Shown here: positions 1 through 11,894 of the stretch, in pieces | How positions within the stretch are numbered: the stretch's first letter is position 1 | How the letters are laid out: every line of letters begins with the position of its first letter | Source of the DNA: Orientallactaga sibirica | Taxonomy: Eukaryota; Chordata; Mammalia; Rodentia; Dipodidae | DNA: 64,000 bases | Direction: 5' to 3' | Assembly: GCA_036365145.1 (NCBI GenBank) | Contig: JAEOAD010000012.1 | Coordinates: 42,662,501-42,726,500, forward strand | Notes under the pieces: model-generated | Seen by the model: the letters and a program-made list of their open reading frames with translations, nothing else | What the model was told of the DNA's origin: nothing | Databases searched by the model: none | Translations under genes and position numbers: made by a program

Positions 1-2200
1 TATGGCAATCTTTTGTTCTGTCCATAGACATTTTAAACTGAGATTCCCATATGTTCAATTTTTAATCATTCTCAGTTACTGGAATCAGCTTTAGTGAGCC
101 CAAACATTTTGTCTGAGGGCTGCATACATACAGCTCACTGATGATGGTTATTAATGTTTACCTCACTTAATATACATATCACCACTTAACATGTCATCTT
201 TGTAAAACACTCCTTATGTATATTGGTCAAATTGCAAGAGTTGAGCAAAATACCACTTGCCTAAACTTAGATACTCTATATACAGTATTCCTAGATTTTT
301 CGTTTTCTTTTAAAGATAAACTTGATGCATATGGCTCTTAGACTTAACTGAAGGTCCAAGGTTTAAATACTGCTAAGCCATTAATTATACACTGGCTATA
401 TTTTCCGCCCAAACTAAGAAATTAGTGTTTTATGTTAGATTTTATCATATACAAGTTATTAGAATTTAATTTTTCCATCCACTGTCATAATTGCTTTCTC
501 CTTTACTTTCTCAGTCTACCTAATTATCTCCATTTAAATAATAAAATGAAATTTTTTCAGATATCATTATTTCATATCTGGTATCTCGCAGTGATTTTTC
601 ATTTAGTTCAATAGGTAGAGCTGGTGGTTAGGTGATAATAATATGATATTTATTTGGAGAGAATGTCTTGCTTAGACTATGTACTGCTTCTTTCAGTGTG
701 TGGTAATAGCACAGTAGCAAAACTTTTTGCTTGTATTTTTCTGATTACTTCACTATACTTCAGAAATGCAGAACATCTTATATAGCCCCCCAAATTGTGT
801 TTACCCTAGTATTGTTTTTTTTACTCTAATATCTTGCCAAGATTTTAAATAGGAGGATCCGACTTTTCTCTCCTCATGTTTTCAAAATTATTGGAATAAG
901 TTCAGGTGCTTGAAAATCCTATAATTTACACTAGACATTTAATTAACTCAGGAATTCTTTCTTCTCTAAACAGATTCACATTTTAGTACATAAAACCCTT
1001 ACTTCACACTTCTTTCATATTTTATATCATTTTGTTTTATCTCCGTGCTATGAGACACATTTTTTCAAGGTTCAAGATGGAACTATTTATATTTTTTGAC
1101 AGAAACTTCAAATATAATAAATTCCTACTCAAATTTCCTTGATTGAGAACAACCTAACTGCCAGTAGGGAAACCAATAGCTTTCTACTTTAAAGCCAAAC
1201 TAGCAGAGTATGGAGTATTGTATGGGTTTGAAGGCATAACTGGAGTAAAAAGTGTTAATCATTTTAAAGTATTACAAGTTTAATGCTTTAAAATTCACTC
1301 CATCCCTTTAATTTGTCCAAAAATATCACTTTAGAGCAACACTTGTTATCGACTCTGACCTGCTTGGTGGAGAAAGTAGAAGACAAGGAGGATAATAAGA
1401 TGCTGTTTTATGACACATTTATTACAGTAATTCATTTATAGTATGAAACCTTTGCCAATGATAAATGCTATAGTGAATTTAGGAATGTACCTTGGCTTTT
1501 CAACAATAAAGCTGCCAAATATTGCAAAATGCACAAAGGGAGAAAGAAATTTTAGTTGAAAAACTAAACTCCCCAAGAAGCATAATTTTTTTTCTAAGTA
1601 TCTGTGATTCCTTTAAAGAGAGTTTTGATCAGTGTGGATGGGGATTCTCTGATTTTAACAAAATAGCATTTTCTGTGTAATATTCTACCTGCTTTGAATA
1701 CACTTGATTTTCTGTGGATGCTATCTCCTCACATTATCCTCACAGAGAAAATATTCACATTACTTCCCTTATTTCCACAAGATCTAAATCTGTTGGGAAA
1801 GTGATGCCATTTATGACACTGCAATTCTTCACAACACCTCAGAATGGACTTGGAAAATTGTGGTAAGGTTTTGTTCCTTGACATTTGATTATGAAGAGGA
1901 GCTCAGGAATTATGTAATCATCTGCTTTTTCAAGCCACTGCTATGCTTTTTAGTATCCATTAAATGTTAAACATCTCAGCTACTGTCACCATGGGACTAA
2001 TGAATAGTGAATTTTTTATTGACAGTAGTGTGCACAAGCCTACAGTTGATGCTATGCTAGCAAAGTTTAAGGTGGGTTCCTTTGCTTGAAGGATTTTATT
2101 TTTCCTGTTTGGGTAAATGACAATTATAAATGAAAAGGTATATCACACAAGAATATCAAAAGACATACAGCACATATTCTTGTCTTCTGTAGGGAAATAT
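1..2200. other. AT-rich stretch, nothing assigned
   Basis: I see no coding ORF of note, no RNA gene and no repeat family I can name. Short ORFs here are at the chance level for AT-rich DNA. Confidence 0.6.
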
Positions 2201-2208
2201 TTTTTACA

Positions 2209-2270
2209 AAGTAGTTTTTGTCTACTATTGAGAAATACTTTTACTAAGTAGTTTTTGTCTAGTATTGACA
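2209..2270. repeat. Near-exact short tandem duplication, 37-bp period
   Basis: A 25-base block at 2209-2233 recurs at 2246-2270 with two mismatches; both begin aagtagtttttgtct. This is a small local duplication in otherwise unassigned sequence, probably replication slippage. Confidence 0.8.
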
Positions 2271-2439
2271 AATTTATATAAGTTATGAACTACTCAGGAA
2301 AGCTTATAGAGCAAATGAAATTGGAGAAAGATCACTGGAGTGAAGGCTATTGATGGATTTCATCCACATATTAACACAGGATGTTGTGTGGGGCAGATTA
2401 TGTCAGAGTAATTCTAAATCCATATATCTGTTCTAGTTT

Positions 2440-2760
2440 CCTCTGCTTTCCTGCCTTAAGAAGCTTCTCCACGCTTTCCATAGGGCAGCCAGCTCAAACT
2501 TCCTACAGCTCATGTTGCATCATGTTATGATTCCTTGTGGTCTGTTGAAGAAAAAAAAAAGTCCTTAGCTGTAACATTCAAGATCTATCACAATTTGCTT
2601 TTGGTGTGCTATTTGGTTTTCATACCCCTTTCTACACTTCACCTTGGCCATAGTGCTTTCCACTCTTTTTCAAGCTTTTGTGTAAATGGGCATTTAGAAA
2701 ATTTTTGTTTTCTGTACCCTGGCTTTAGTATGCCATGCTATTTACTAGTCATACAATGTT
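2440..2760 (+). mobile_element. Possible old L2 LINE 3' fragment
   Basis: The order of pyrimidine-rich phrases (a 'cctgccttaag' block, 'aagatctatcacaatttgct', then 'cttcaccttggcca') resembles the 3' part of the ancient L2 LINE in sense orientation. Divergence is high, so this is tentative. The ORFs on both strands here show no protein similarity I recognise. Confidence 0.35.
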
Positions 2761-2769
2761 TCCCGTGAG

Positions 2770-3560
2770 TTTTTGCTGCATATTCTGCAGCCTTAGCCAT
2801 GTGCTGACACAGATAAGGAGAGCTAGGCTCCTTTCTGCACTCAAATATTGTGTGAGGGCAGATGATATGTAAAATAGGAAAGTAAGGGACGGTAAAATGT
2901 AAATGAGAGAATCTGAGGTTATGCCTAATCAAAAATCGAAGGTACAGGAAACCCCCAACCACACATTGTTGGGTGCAGGAAACATTGGCAAGTATTAGCA
3001 GTGACCACTGCAGGGAAGGGTGCTAAGGCTCTCTGCCAGTGTGGCCAAACAAAATAGAACAGAGGGGCAGGCCCACTGACAATCAGCAGCTGCATGCTGC
3101 TCCAAAACTGAGCTCATACTTTGCTGAGTTCTCCTCTTGAGTCCCCTGTGATGGTGTCTTCCACTCTGCAGTCCTGCAGGTTATTTGGGAGAACTTGCTT
3201 TGCAGTCTGAGGACTTCTTATCCATGCTTGATGCACTATCTTCAGTTTGGGGCACTTTACAGAATATTTTGGAGGTAGACACTTTAAATTGGTTCTGTTG
3301 CTGCCCTCCTCATTTTTTACAGCTACTCCTCAGAAACATCAGGGTTGGAGAAGGGATTCCAAATGTCCCACAGAGATCATACAGCATACTCTTGTCTTCC
3401 TGTCTCCTGCTTTCACCTTGTCAGGCCTTTCATGCAAGTTCTTTCTTCTTTCACAGGCCTTCTTGATGCTGTTTATCTTTTGGGGTTCTAAGCTCACATC
3501 CTTAAGGCAGATACTTGGCCTATAAGGCACCCTCTCTTACCTCCTGGGGTACTGGCTAAA
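2770..3560. other. Unassigned stretch with overlapping short ORFs
   Basis: Slightly richer in GC than its flanks. Three overlapping ORFs of 63-93 codons (about 3185-3530, both strands) shadow each other and show no recognisable domain, so I treat them as noncoding. No repeat family is recognised. Confidence 0.5.
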
Positions 3561-3569
3561 CATGAAGGC

Positions 3570-3672
3570 CTTATAAGTCAAAATCTCTGGGGATGGTTTA
3601 AAAATGTAAATGTTAATAGCTCTCCAGGCATCTTTTATCCAGGCAAGAAGTCTGAGAAACACTACTATTCAA
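3570..3672 (+). mobile_element. MER5-type hAT DNA transposon fragment
   Basis: The segment reads like the end of the short non-autonomous hAT-Charlie element MER5: 'tctctgggga', a run of 'ttaaaaatgtaaat', 'agctctccaggcat' and a terminal 'tgagaaacactac', which matches the family's degenerate terminal repeat 'tgagaaccactg'. It is old and diverged. Confidence 0.6.
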
Positions 3673-3779
3673 ATGCCACCAAGTCTTTCTCATGCACCTA
3701 GAACAGGAAGGTGCTTCCCCTATCTGTAGAATTTCAAAAACAACAACAAAAAAAAAAACAAGCTGCTTACTGTTGCACT

Positions 3780-3940
3780 TTCCCCTCAGTGTTTATAAAA
3801 TTCTGTTTTATACTATAATTTGTGGTAATGTAATTATCTATGCACTTGTTTTATTCTCTGTAGAATAGGCCTTTACATCCTAGAGCATCTGCACAGTGCT
3901 TGGCTAGGTGGTGCTCAATTCTTATCTCTAAGAATGCATG
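3780..3940 (+). mobile_element. L2 LINE 3'-terminal fragment
   Basis: The segment ends with 'gcacagtgcttggctagg' and 'ggtgctcaatt', which match the diagnostic L2 end (gcacagtgcctggcacatag followed by a gctcaataaat motif). Before it lies the T-rich 'acttgttttattctctgtag' block found in L2. No coding part is retained. Confidence 0.6.
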
Positions 3941-3944
3941 AAAT

Positions 3945-5285
3945 GTTTCCTCCAGGCCTTTCTTCTCCTCTTCTGTCAAAGCACTGTGAACATAAGCTAC
4001 AGTGTAACTCCAAAATGCCTGTACCATATTAAAATAAATGAACTGCTTAGAAATCCTCTTGCTTGAACTAAGCTTAGTTCACGGAATTTGGTCCTAGATA
4101 AATAGTTGACTCAGGCTTTTGTCCTCTGTAAATCTCCTTATCAGCAGAAGGTTTATTTTTGAAACTCACAGCTCAATGTAGTGAACAGTAGTCACTTGAA
4201 TCAAGAACTAAAGAATGATTCATGGTTCAGGTCATAAAAATTACCTAAATGTCTGTCATTGGTGAATCATTCATGATCTCCTTAGAACAGTCTGAATTTT
4301 CAAAAGGTTAACTTTTGATGTGCATTTTCGGAGTGTGTGTGTTTGCATAGAATATGTCAAGCTACACAAAGGACATCAAAAACCTCAGTGTTTAATTTTT
4401 ACAAAACTCGGGTGAATGAATAAAGTAAATTCAAATCAAAGATCAGAAACATGACTTGAACTTCAATGGTTTAGCTGCAATTACAATAAAACCATTCCCT
4501 GGTATTTGGTATTCTGGAATCAATATATATCCTAACCATTCTGTACACATGTGGTTATGGATTAAAATGATTTAAATGACCTGAATGACTTACTTTATAT
4601 ACCAATATCAAATAACCATGATGCTCTTCAAAACTTTTTACACATCAATTGAAATCCAGGTAAATATATGCACACTCACGTTTGAAACACATGCACACAC
4701 AATGCAATCGAACTACTTATTAAAAATTACAAAGAGAAGATGGATTTTTCTAGGCTCGCTGCAAGTATTACAGGAGCTTTAATTGACATTCAATACTGCA
4801 TTTAAATAAGGCATTAAATAAATATTAATGAAATCATATTAAGTTACACTCGAGCTGACATATAAGTAGCCTTATAGGAAAGAACTTCATGAATACTTTT
4901 ACAGAAGTGAAATAGACACCTTTGAATATTTTGCATGGATATGATTTTTGCATAATGATTGGAGACGACAGCATTTTAGATAGCAAAAATTTTAGGCAAG
5001 AAAACTATACAAAAGTCTAAGATTCAAATAAGAGGTGAAAGCAATACTGTGAAATAAAAAAAAAGAAATTAAGTTATTAGGATGCTATCGAAAAGTGAGG
5101 TGATAACTGAAGAAAAACAATCTGCCAAAAGTTAACAAGTTTACATTTAGAAGTATACAATCTCTCCACAGTCTGGCAAGATGGCAATGAAACTTCAATT
5201 TCTCACCAGCAACTCAGTTACTTTACCCCAAAGACCAATGTTCTCTAGACAACATTTTTAGGTCATTTGCATCTTGCAGGGCTGA
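3945..5285. other. AT-rich stretch, nothing assigned
   Basis: No recognisable gene or repeat. It includes short A-runs (about 5057-5067) only. Confidence 0.5.
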
Positions 5286-5289
5286 ACCT

Positions 5290-5530
5290 GTTTTGAATTC
5301 CTTTAGAGCATATCTTCCTGCATCTCCTTGCTTGATGTCTTTTTACAGTCTCTCCTCCAGCTCTAAGATCCCATTCTACACATCTCTGCTAAAAGGATTC
5401 TCAACATTGTTTTCCCTGTCACTCTTCTGCTTGAATAGTTCCAGTGATTTCCATGAGTTGTTATGTAAAATTCCAGCAGGCCTTTCATCAACTGAAGCAC
5501 CTCTTCATCTATGCACTCATGTCTCTTAGA
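5290..5530 (+). mobile_element. L2 LINE 3' fragment
   Basis: Sense-oriented L2 3' sequence, recognised from 'tctgctaaaaggattctca', 'cactcttctgcttgaa' followed by 'ccagtgatttccatgag', and the C/T-rich composition. The 78-codon ORF on this strand is a by-product of the repeat. Confidence 0.55.
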
Positions 5531-6110
5531 AATGTGTGTGTCAAGTAGCTAGCTACACGTTACATGACCTGCTTAATGATTTTAGAAAATATGTTAAAGA
5601 TTTTTTGGGAAAGATAGCTGATGCTTTTTTCATGGAACACTGGATATTATTAACAGTATTTCCAAAGACATGTTATTGTGTAACTTTGAGTTGATTTTGC
5701 CATGAGTTCTTGGGGTCATTCTAGGTACAGACATTAACTGCAGCAGGGCTGAGGATATTTCAGATATGTCCTTTCATAACAATGATTTTAGATCCTGGCA
5801 GTTTGAAGAATGGGTCTTTTGTTGACTGAGGCTATCTAATGATGTCTAAATCTTATTAGTTCCCTCATGAAGTAACAATTTAGATAAAGCTATTGATTTG
5901 GTTCATTACTTATTTTTATGAGTCATGATCTTATGCTTTTGGAAGTTGATGAATAGGATAAACAGAAGTCCTTATTGCCACCTTTAGTTTGGTAGGCGTC
6001 ACATGTCACATGTCTTCTTACCTATCTACACTGTCTTTGGAACTTAACATATATCTACCCCTTTGCAGAAATTTTATTAATGTAGGTATTGCTAAGAAAT
6101 AATTAATGAT
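5531..6110. other. Unassigned AT-rich stretch
   Basis: No gene or repeat recognised between the L2 fragment and the B4 SINE. Confidence 0.5.
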
Positions 6111-6112
6111 GG

Positions 6113-6470
6113 GCTGGAGAGATGGCTAACTTAGTAATGTACTTGCCAAACAAGTGTGAGGAATTGAGTTCAATCCTCAATACCACATAAAATTGGGGCA
6201 TGGGGGCATGTGTTTGTAACTCCACTGCTGGAGAGACAAAGAAAAGGAATTACTGGGGTTCACTGGCTAGCTAATTTAGTGAAATTGGTTAGATTTAGGT
6301 TCAGCAAAAGACCCTGTCTCAATAAATAAAGAGAAAGAGAAAGAGAGATAGAGGGAGACCCAGCATTATTCTCTGGACTCCACAGGCATACATTCATGCC
6401 TACCCATGCACACATGCCCACACTTGTATACACATGCATACACACAGGCACATGTGTACCACACACATAT
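6113..6470 (+). mobile_element. B4-type composite SINE
   Basis: A tRNA-like head (gggctggagagatggct) is followed by a B1-like middle and then the B4-specific 'actggctagctaatttagtg' and 'agaccctgtctcaataaat'. It ends in a CA-rich tail with alternating cacatgca. This order matches the rodent B4 family, a fusion of a tRNA-type head with a 7SL-derived body. It carries many substitutions, so it is old. Confidence 0.75.
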
Positions 6471-6699
6471 GTATGAAAAAAATAATGAGGGAATATAAGC
6501 TGTTCACAGTATCTCTAAGAACCCAAATAAACACAAGGCTATCAGGATTGATGACATAAATTTGCCTAATAGAAACCTGCAAGACTTGTCAATATCCACA
6601 AGAAAATAATGAATAAAATCCCTATGAAACACAACTTCCCCTTCCTTGGAAAAGACTTATGTGATTTTACTATCAGATATTGTGCCATTTTCTGCATTT

Positions 6700-7215
6700 T
6701 CTGGACACTGTTGGAGGCACTAAAGATACAAGAGTAAACCAAAGAAAATTTATCTCTGTGTGTGAGTGTGCATGCGTATGTGTGTTGGAGAGTGGACCAG
6801 ATATCATAAAAATGAATTTATAATATAGCATTTATAGACATTGCTATCTGTAAATAAGTACAAAGGAGACTGATTATAAATATTGTAGGGTAAGGGAGAT
6901 TCTTAATTTCTATGGAATTACCAGAAAACTGCTCTCTGGTGAATGGACATTTAAGCAGAAACTGAAGGGAAAAATGGAGCAAGACACAAATCCATGGAGG
7001 CTGGGGTCAGGGTGGTGGTGGGTAGAATCCCACATATGTAGAGCACAGAGTACAAATACCCCAGGACATGGACTTCAGAACTGAAGAGGGCCTGATGAGG
7101 AGAAATCAAATGAGCCCAAAGAGAAGAGTTGTGAGACATGGCCCTGGAATGAGTGTAAGACCATATTGGTACTGGGAAATCATGGTGAATTTTCATCCTC
7201 TGTCAGGATTTGACT
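6700..7215 (-). mobile_element. L2 LINE 3' region, antisense
   Basis: Antisense L2 signatures occur in order: 'ggacactgttggaggcact' with 'aaagatacaagagtaaac', then 'catttaagcagaaactgaagg', then 'ggcctgatgaggag' and an 'aaatcatggtgaatttt' block. A TG-rich run lies inside (about 6755-6785). The overlapping ORFs at 6951-7313 on both strands come from this repeat and do not look coding. Confidence 0.5.
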
Positions 7216-7444
7216 ATTTTTTTTCTTCAAGGGAAATGGAGCATTACTGGGGGGGATTGAGAAAAAATGTAATGCAATTTGACTTGGGAAACATTCCGTT
7301 CCAGTTGATATGAGCTTAATAGTTTTTAAAAGTCAAAGGTAAAGCAGGAAGACCTAGTGAGAAATGTTATGAGTTGAATTGCATCCTCTAAGGAGACAAA
7401 TAGGTACATAGATAGATGGGCAGATGATAGAGAGAGAAGCTCTA

Positions 7445-7800
7445 ACCCTCTCATGAGTTCTATAAAAATTAGCTAGTTTGGAGGTAGGATGTATGAAGTT
7501 TAACCTTCACTTAGGAGACACACCTCTGGGCATGTTTGTGGATGCATTTCTTGAGTTAAAGTGAGATGGGAAGACTGGAAGCCTCACCCTGAAAATAGGT
7601 GGCATCCACCAATAGACTGACATCTTAAAGTGACTGAAAAATGGAAAAAAGGAGAAAGCCAGCTGAGCACTGGCTTTCCATGCCTCTGTTTCCTGGTCAG
7701 CACCATGGGCTGAGCTGTTCTCTTCCTGCCATGAACGACTGTACTCCTGTGGACTGTGAACCAAAGTAAACAATATGTCCTTTCGGTTCCCTGTTGTCAT
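7445..7800 (+). mobile_element. Rodent LTR-like repeat remnant, family not certain
   Basis: The stretch has a tail resembling rodent LTR/MaLR-like repeats: 'ggagaaagccagctgagcac', a 'cctgccatgaacgactgta' block and 'ggactgtgaaccaaagtaaa', a degenerate form of the polyadenylation region 'gaactgtaagccaaaataaa'. I do not recognise the exact family. The 97-codon antisense ORF is not supported as a gene. Confidence 0.45.
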
Positions 7801-9055
7801 TTCCCTTTACAGACATGATCAATTGAGATCATATTGTATTGAAAGGGTTCTTAATTCAGTGATTGGCATTCTTGAAGAGTGAAGTTTGGACCTTACGAGT
7901 GGAGTCTGCTATTGTGAAGACTTGCTCCATTGGTACTGCTGGTGGCCATGAGAGACACTGAATCCATGGTACTGTAGAAAGATAGAATCAACAGGGTTTT
8001 CTGATGTTCAGATACCATAGAGAAGAAATAAGTGAAACTCAAGATCAGAACTATCCTTTAAATCTTCATTGAACTCAGGATAAGTTGATGCTCATGATTC
8101 TGAAGTACAATGAGGGATATCTAATTTTTCTAATTTTCTGAAAAATTTCAATTAGAGCAAGCCTAGGAAAGTCAATTGTTTTGTAGCTGCCTTTCATTTA
8201 AAACATTCTATGTACAAGGCTATTAATATATAGGCTTAATTAATCCTTCCAAGACTTCTGCAGTAGAGACATTATTACCTTCATTGTTCACATAAGAAAA
8301 CTTCAGAAATGTTTTTTATTCACTCAAGGAGGGATTAGAGAAAATATTGAAATGCATATTTTTCTGACATACTTAGTGACATTTTTTTCAAAAATTGAAC
8401 AGTTCTGTGTGAAACTAACTCATATTTCTGAGAAATATAGTCATGATTAAAATGTTTTCTTAGTTCCTTAGTTTTATAATACTTTTCATATTGAGTTGGA
8501 TTTCCCAAGTCCTTATACTTTCATTGTGTGTATATGCTCAAGTAATTTTCCATGAAGTATGAGCAGCCACTCAATACCTTATAAATTTAAATTAATTTAC
8601 CTACCAAGATTTCCGTGGTGTTTCTTTATTCTATATAATACCACCTTCTTGTATATACTCAGTGCAGGACAGATAATAGTGTTTTTTAATGTTTGTATTA
8701 AAATATAGTAACAATAATCATACTTACCCTAGTAAGATTGACAAGGTTTGTAATGTTTCTTCTGATCTATAGCTATTTATAAAACCATCCTAAAATTTAG
8801 AGACTCAGAATAAGCTCATTATTTTAAATTATTTCTCACAGTTCTGCATATTGAATGATCACTATTAGTTCTTGTTTCCTATGTACCCTCAGTCATACAG
8901 TGATTTTGTCCAGAGTCATCTCAAGAATTTATTAACTCACATGTCTAAAATGCTGCATGCATGAGAATAACATTTCTGTGTGGCCTGTACTTCATCATAG
9001 AGGCTAGACTTAAAGAGAAGCATGTGGGAGAGTAGAAAGAAGTATTAAAGTAACA
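7801..9055. other. AT-rich stretch, possible degraded MIR near 8220-8340
   Basis: Mostly unassigned. The segment with 'attattaccttcattgttca' and 'cataagaaaacttcagaaatg' weakly resembles an antisense MIR SINE core. No coding signal is seen. Confidence 0.35.
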
Positions 9056-9058
9056 GTT

Positions 9059-9098
9059 TCTCTCTTGCTCTCCCTCTCTCTCTCTCTCTCTCTCTCTA
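9059..9098. repeat. (CT)n microsatellite
   Basis: Polypyrimidine run dominated by ct dinucleotides, next to the antisense SINE that follows. Confidence 0.9.
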
Positions 9099-9104
9099 TG
9101 AGTG

Positions 9105-9376
9105 TCTTTGTAGAGTATGTGTGATGTATGCACATGTGCACAGACGGCGTGCTCCACTATCATGCATGTGGAGGCAAGAAGAGAACTTTTCATGTCTTTC
9201 TTTTATGGTTTGTCTGAATATCTCTTTCCTTAAGACAGGGTCTGTTTCTCAACTTGGAGCTGTCCGGCTTATTTTTATATCATTTCTAGGGAGTTGAACT
9301 CAGACATTCTCTGGCCTGAGAAGCCCTGTTGCTAAAAATACAAGTGCTCATAACTGTTGAGCAATCTCCCCAGCCA
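9105..9376 (-). mobile_element. B4-like SINE, antisense, degraded
   Basis: The segment ends with 'ttgagcaatctccccagcca', the reverse complement of the tRNA-like head (ggctggggagattgctcaa). It begins with a TG-rich tail and 'catgcatgtggaggcaagaa', which fits the B4 3' end. The middle is strongly diverged, so the assignment to B4 rather than another composite SINE is tentative. Confidence 0.55.
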
Positions 9377-9579
9377 TGAACTAAAGACCTAGTGTGAAAA
9401 CTCTCCACGCCATCTCTGCTGAGTTTAATGGGTCAGTTACAGACCATGAATGCAAGGGGAGGTACATAAATGCTACCTCTCAATGAAGGAGATCAAAGAA
9501 TTTTGCAACCAAATTAAGAATGTCAAAAGAAGAAAAATTTGCTCTGATTTTATGATGAAAAAGGAAAAAAAAAAATCAA

Positions 9580-9810
9580 GGGCTGGAGAAATGGCTGAGC
9601 AGTTTAAGGTGCTTGTTTGCACAGCCTGACGGACTAGGGTTCATTTCCCAAGTATCCATGTTAAGACAGATGCACAAAGCGGCACACTTGTCTGGAGTTT
9701 GTGTGCAGTGGCTGGAGGCCTGGCGTGCCCATTCTCTCTCTCTCTCTCCCTTTCTGTCTTTCTTTGTTTGTCTGTGTGCTTCTCTCTTTGTTTGTATCTG
9801 TAAAATGTCC
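9580..9810 (+). mobile_element. tRNA-derived SINE (DIP-like)
   Basis: Head 'gggctggagaaatggctgag', internal box B-like 'gggttcatttcc', body 'agatgcacaaagcggcac', 'tctggagtttgtgtgcagtg' and 'ggcgtgcccattctctctct', then a long CT-rich tail. This is the dominant SINE of the window and matches the jerboa-type B2-superfamily element as I know it. ORFs in this region are read through the repeat. Confidence 0.85.
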
Positions 9811-9879
9811 AAAAACTGAGACATAGAAAATCCTGCCCATGGTCATCTCTCTGTGTGTCTTCTTTCTTGCATTTTGTAT

Positions 9880-10560
9880 CATTATAAAACAGTAAAAGGG
9901 ATGCAAAAAACAAATGAAATTTTGATTTTGAGACATAAAGATCCAAATCCTCCCTCTTTCAAAGGGCCCTTGGTCAATGGGGAATGTGGGTCGGGTTGTG
10001 AGCATTGTGAGGTTGGAACTAGAGTTCTGGGGGTTGGCCCCAACTGAGATTTCTAAACCAAATTGAGCCACATTGGGGTCATTTAGTTCTGCTTCAGTGA
10101 TGCGGTTCTGTGTCTTGCATTTTGTTTATCTCCTTCGGCCTTTTCATTATAAAACAGTGGAGGGCCATGTTGCAGATTTTGTTATCTACAGTCATATGGT
10201 AGGGATGCAAATTTTAGTTCTTCTGCCTTATAGAACTGTGTGTGATATTAAAAAGATAATTTAGCATTACGGTTGAGCTTGGTATCTTAATGCCAGTTGT
10301 TTGGGTCACACTTTGTCCTGGTACTAGCTAACTGTCTGGGGACCCTCTTCCAGTCTCATATCTCTTCGTGTTTGGTCTCGCACACGTAAGCTGGGAGAGT
10401 CTTGCCATTAACCTTTGGTGGGTCACCAAGAACTCTGACAGAAGTCTGTCTATTTTGGGAAACCTTGTAGGTGTTTCAGATCAACAGCTCAGTTCACCCC
10501 ATGCTTTGCAACACCTAGGACCACCCTTTGCAACAAGAGGACCCTCATGTAAATAACAAA
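9880..10560 (-). mobile_element. L1 3' UTR fragment, antisense
   Basis: The reverse complement contains, in order, the same landmarks as the L1 3' UTRs at 11925-13170 (minus) and 58970-59440 (plus): 'ttctgtcagag', 'ccccagacagttagct', 'ggccgaaggagataaac', 'catcactgaagcagaac', 'aatgaccccaatgtggct', 'cccacattccccattga' and 'gggccctttgaaagaggga'. Part of the middle is missing relative to the 11.9-13.2 kb copy. The block 'cattataaaacagt' occurs twice (about 9880 and 10145), suggesting a rearrangement. Confidence 0.75.
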
Positions 10561-10944
10561 GGAATAAATAACTGAAGTAATTTTGATTATCTTCCCTTAC
10601 TTTATTTGTCTGTGAGTTGAATTAATAATCATATTTAGCATAGGAAAGTGGTGAGATCTCAGGAAAATGCATGAGATGTAACTAAGCAATGGATAAAAGC
10701 TAATTATTATTATATGTTTCACAATTGCCTTGCAGAATTTTTTTTTTTCTGGAACCTTGCAGAATTTTTGAAAGGATTTGGTAATTTTGTGTTTTAAAAT
10801 TTATGGATGGATGAAGCTGAAGTGGCAAAGGACATGAGTTTACACTGTGGCGTTACTGGTGCTCTGTCAACCACTCTATGCTTGCATGCCACTGAATCGT
10901 ATTTCATTCAACCAGTCTGTTTCCAACATGGAACACAAATTGTA
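10561..10944. other. Unassigned AT-rich stretch
   Basis: Contains a small imperfect duplication of a 'ccttgcagaatttt' block (about 10729 and 10756) around a T-run. Nothing else is recognised. Confidence 0.5.
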
Positions 10945-10945
10945 A

Positions 10946-11320
10946 GGTTAGACTGGGAGATGGCACAATTGGTAAAGTGCTTGCTGTGAAAACATAACAA
11001 CTGGAGTTCAGAACCCCAAAACTCATATGAATTCTCAATGTGGTGGAGCACCCCTGTAATCCCAGCACTTGACAGGTGGAAACTGGAGATTTCCTTGGCT
11101 TACTGGCTCATTAGTGTAGCCAAAGAGATGGGCTCTAGGTCCAGTGTGAGTGGTCTCATTTCAAATCATAAGGTGCAGGGTGAGGAGACAGATAATGTCA
11201 ACCTTTGGCCTCCACATGTACCCTCAAACACATGGTTCCCTGCATGCCTAAGAATATGCCTACACACAGGCATTCAACTTACACATGCAAATATTTTGTT
11301 CAAAAATTATGTTTCTTTCT
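10946..11320 (+). mobile_element. B4-type composite SINE
   Basis: tRNA-like head ('gactgggagatggcacaatt'), B1-like core ('cctgtaatcccagcacttga'), then the B4-specific 'ccttggcttactggctcatt' and 'caacctttggcctccacatg', and a CA-rich tail. It is diverged. The 96-codon ORF across it is not a gene. Confidence 0.75.
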
Positions 11321-11890
11321 TTCCATAATAAAGGGAATGAACTCAAGGAAGAAATAATTAGTATTCACCTTGGTTCTGAGCTGCCTACAGAGACTCTGAT
11401 ACAAGGAGGGAGCTCACTGTGTTGGTAAATAGAGCTCAATGCACTGGATGCAGAAACAGGATTTGGAGGCACTACATTCTGCTAAGATTTAACTTTATAG
11501 ACTTGTGAGTTTTCATTTCTCTGAAAATTTCAAAGAATGAACAAGTGAGAGAAGTATATACTGGAATTATTACCGAATAATTTGATTAAAAATTAATTTG
11601 ATTATCTTATCCAAGAAGAAATAAATGTTTTATTTTTCTCCTTACAAAATGATAATAATTTCAATAGTTTTATTTTTGAGATACTTTTCCATGTATCATG
11701 CAGTTCAGCCACACTTGATTTCATAGGTCTTCAGCTATATGTTTGTACTCAAAAAAAAAATCTCACATGTTTAATTGATTATCAATTCTAATAAACATTG
11801 GAACATAGTTCTGATTCAGACAGCTAAAAGAACTAAAGAACTCTCCTGCCATGTTTAGATATTTAAATATATGCATTTGTTTCAATTAAC
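11321..11890. other. AT-rich stretch, nothing assigned
   Basis: No gene or named repeat recognised. A short A-run lies at about 11751-11760. Confidence 0.5.
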
Positions 11891-11894
11891 TAAA

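Noticed and set aside
9580..9820. Functional tRNA gene from the tRNA-like head
   Set aside because: The head lacks a complete cloverleaf and belongs to a SINE with body, CT tail and A-rich end.
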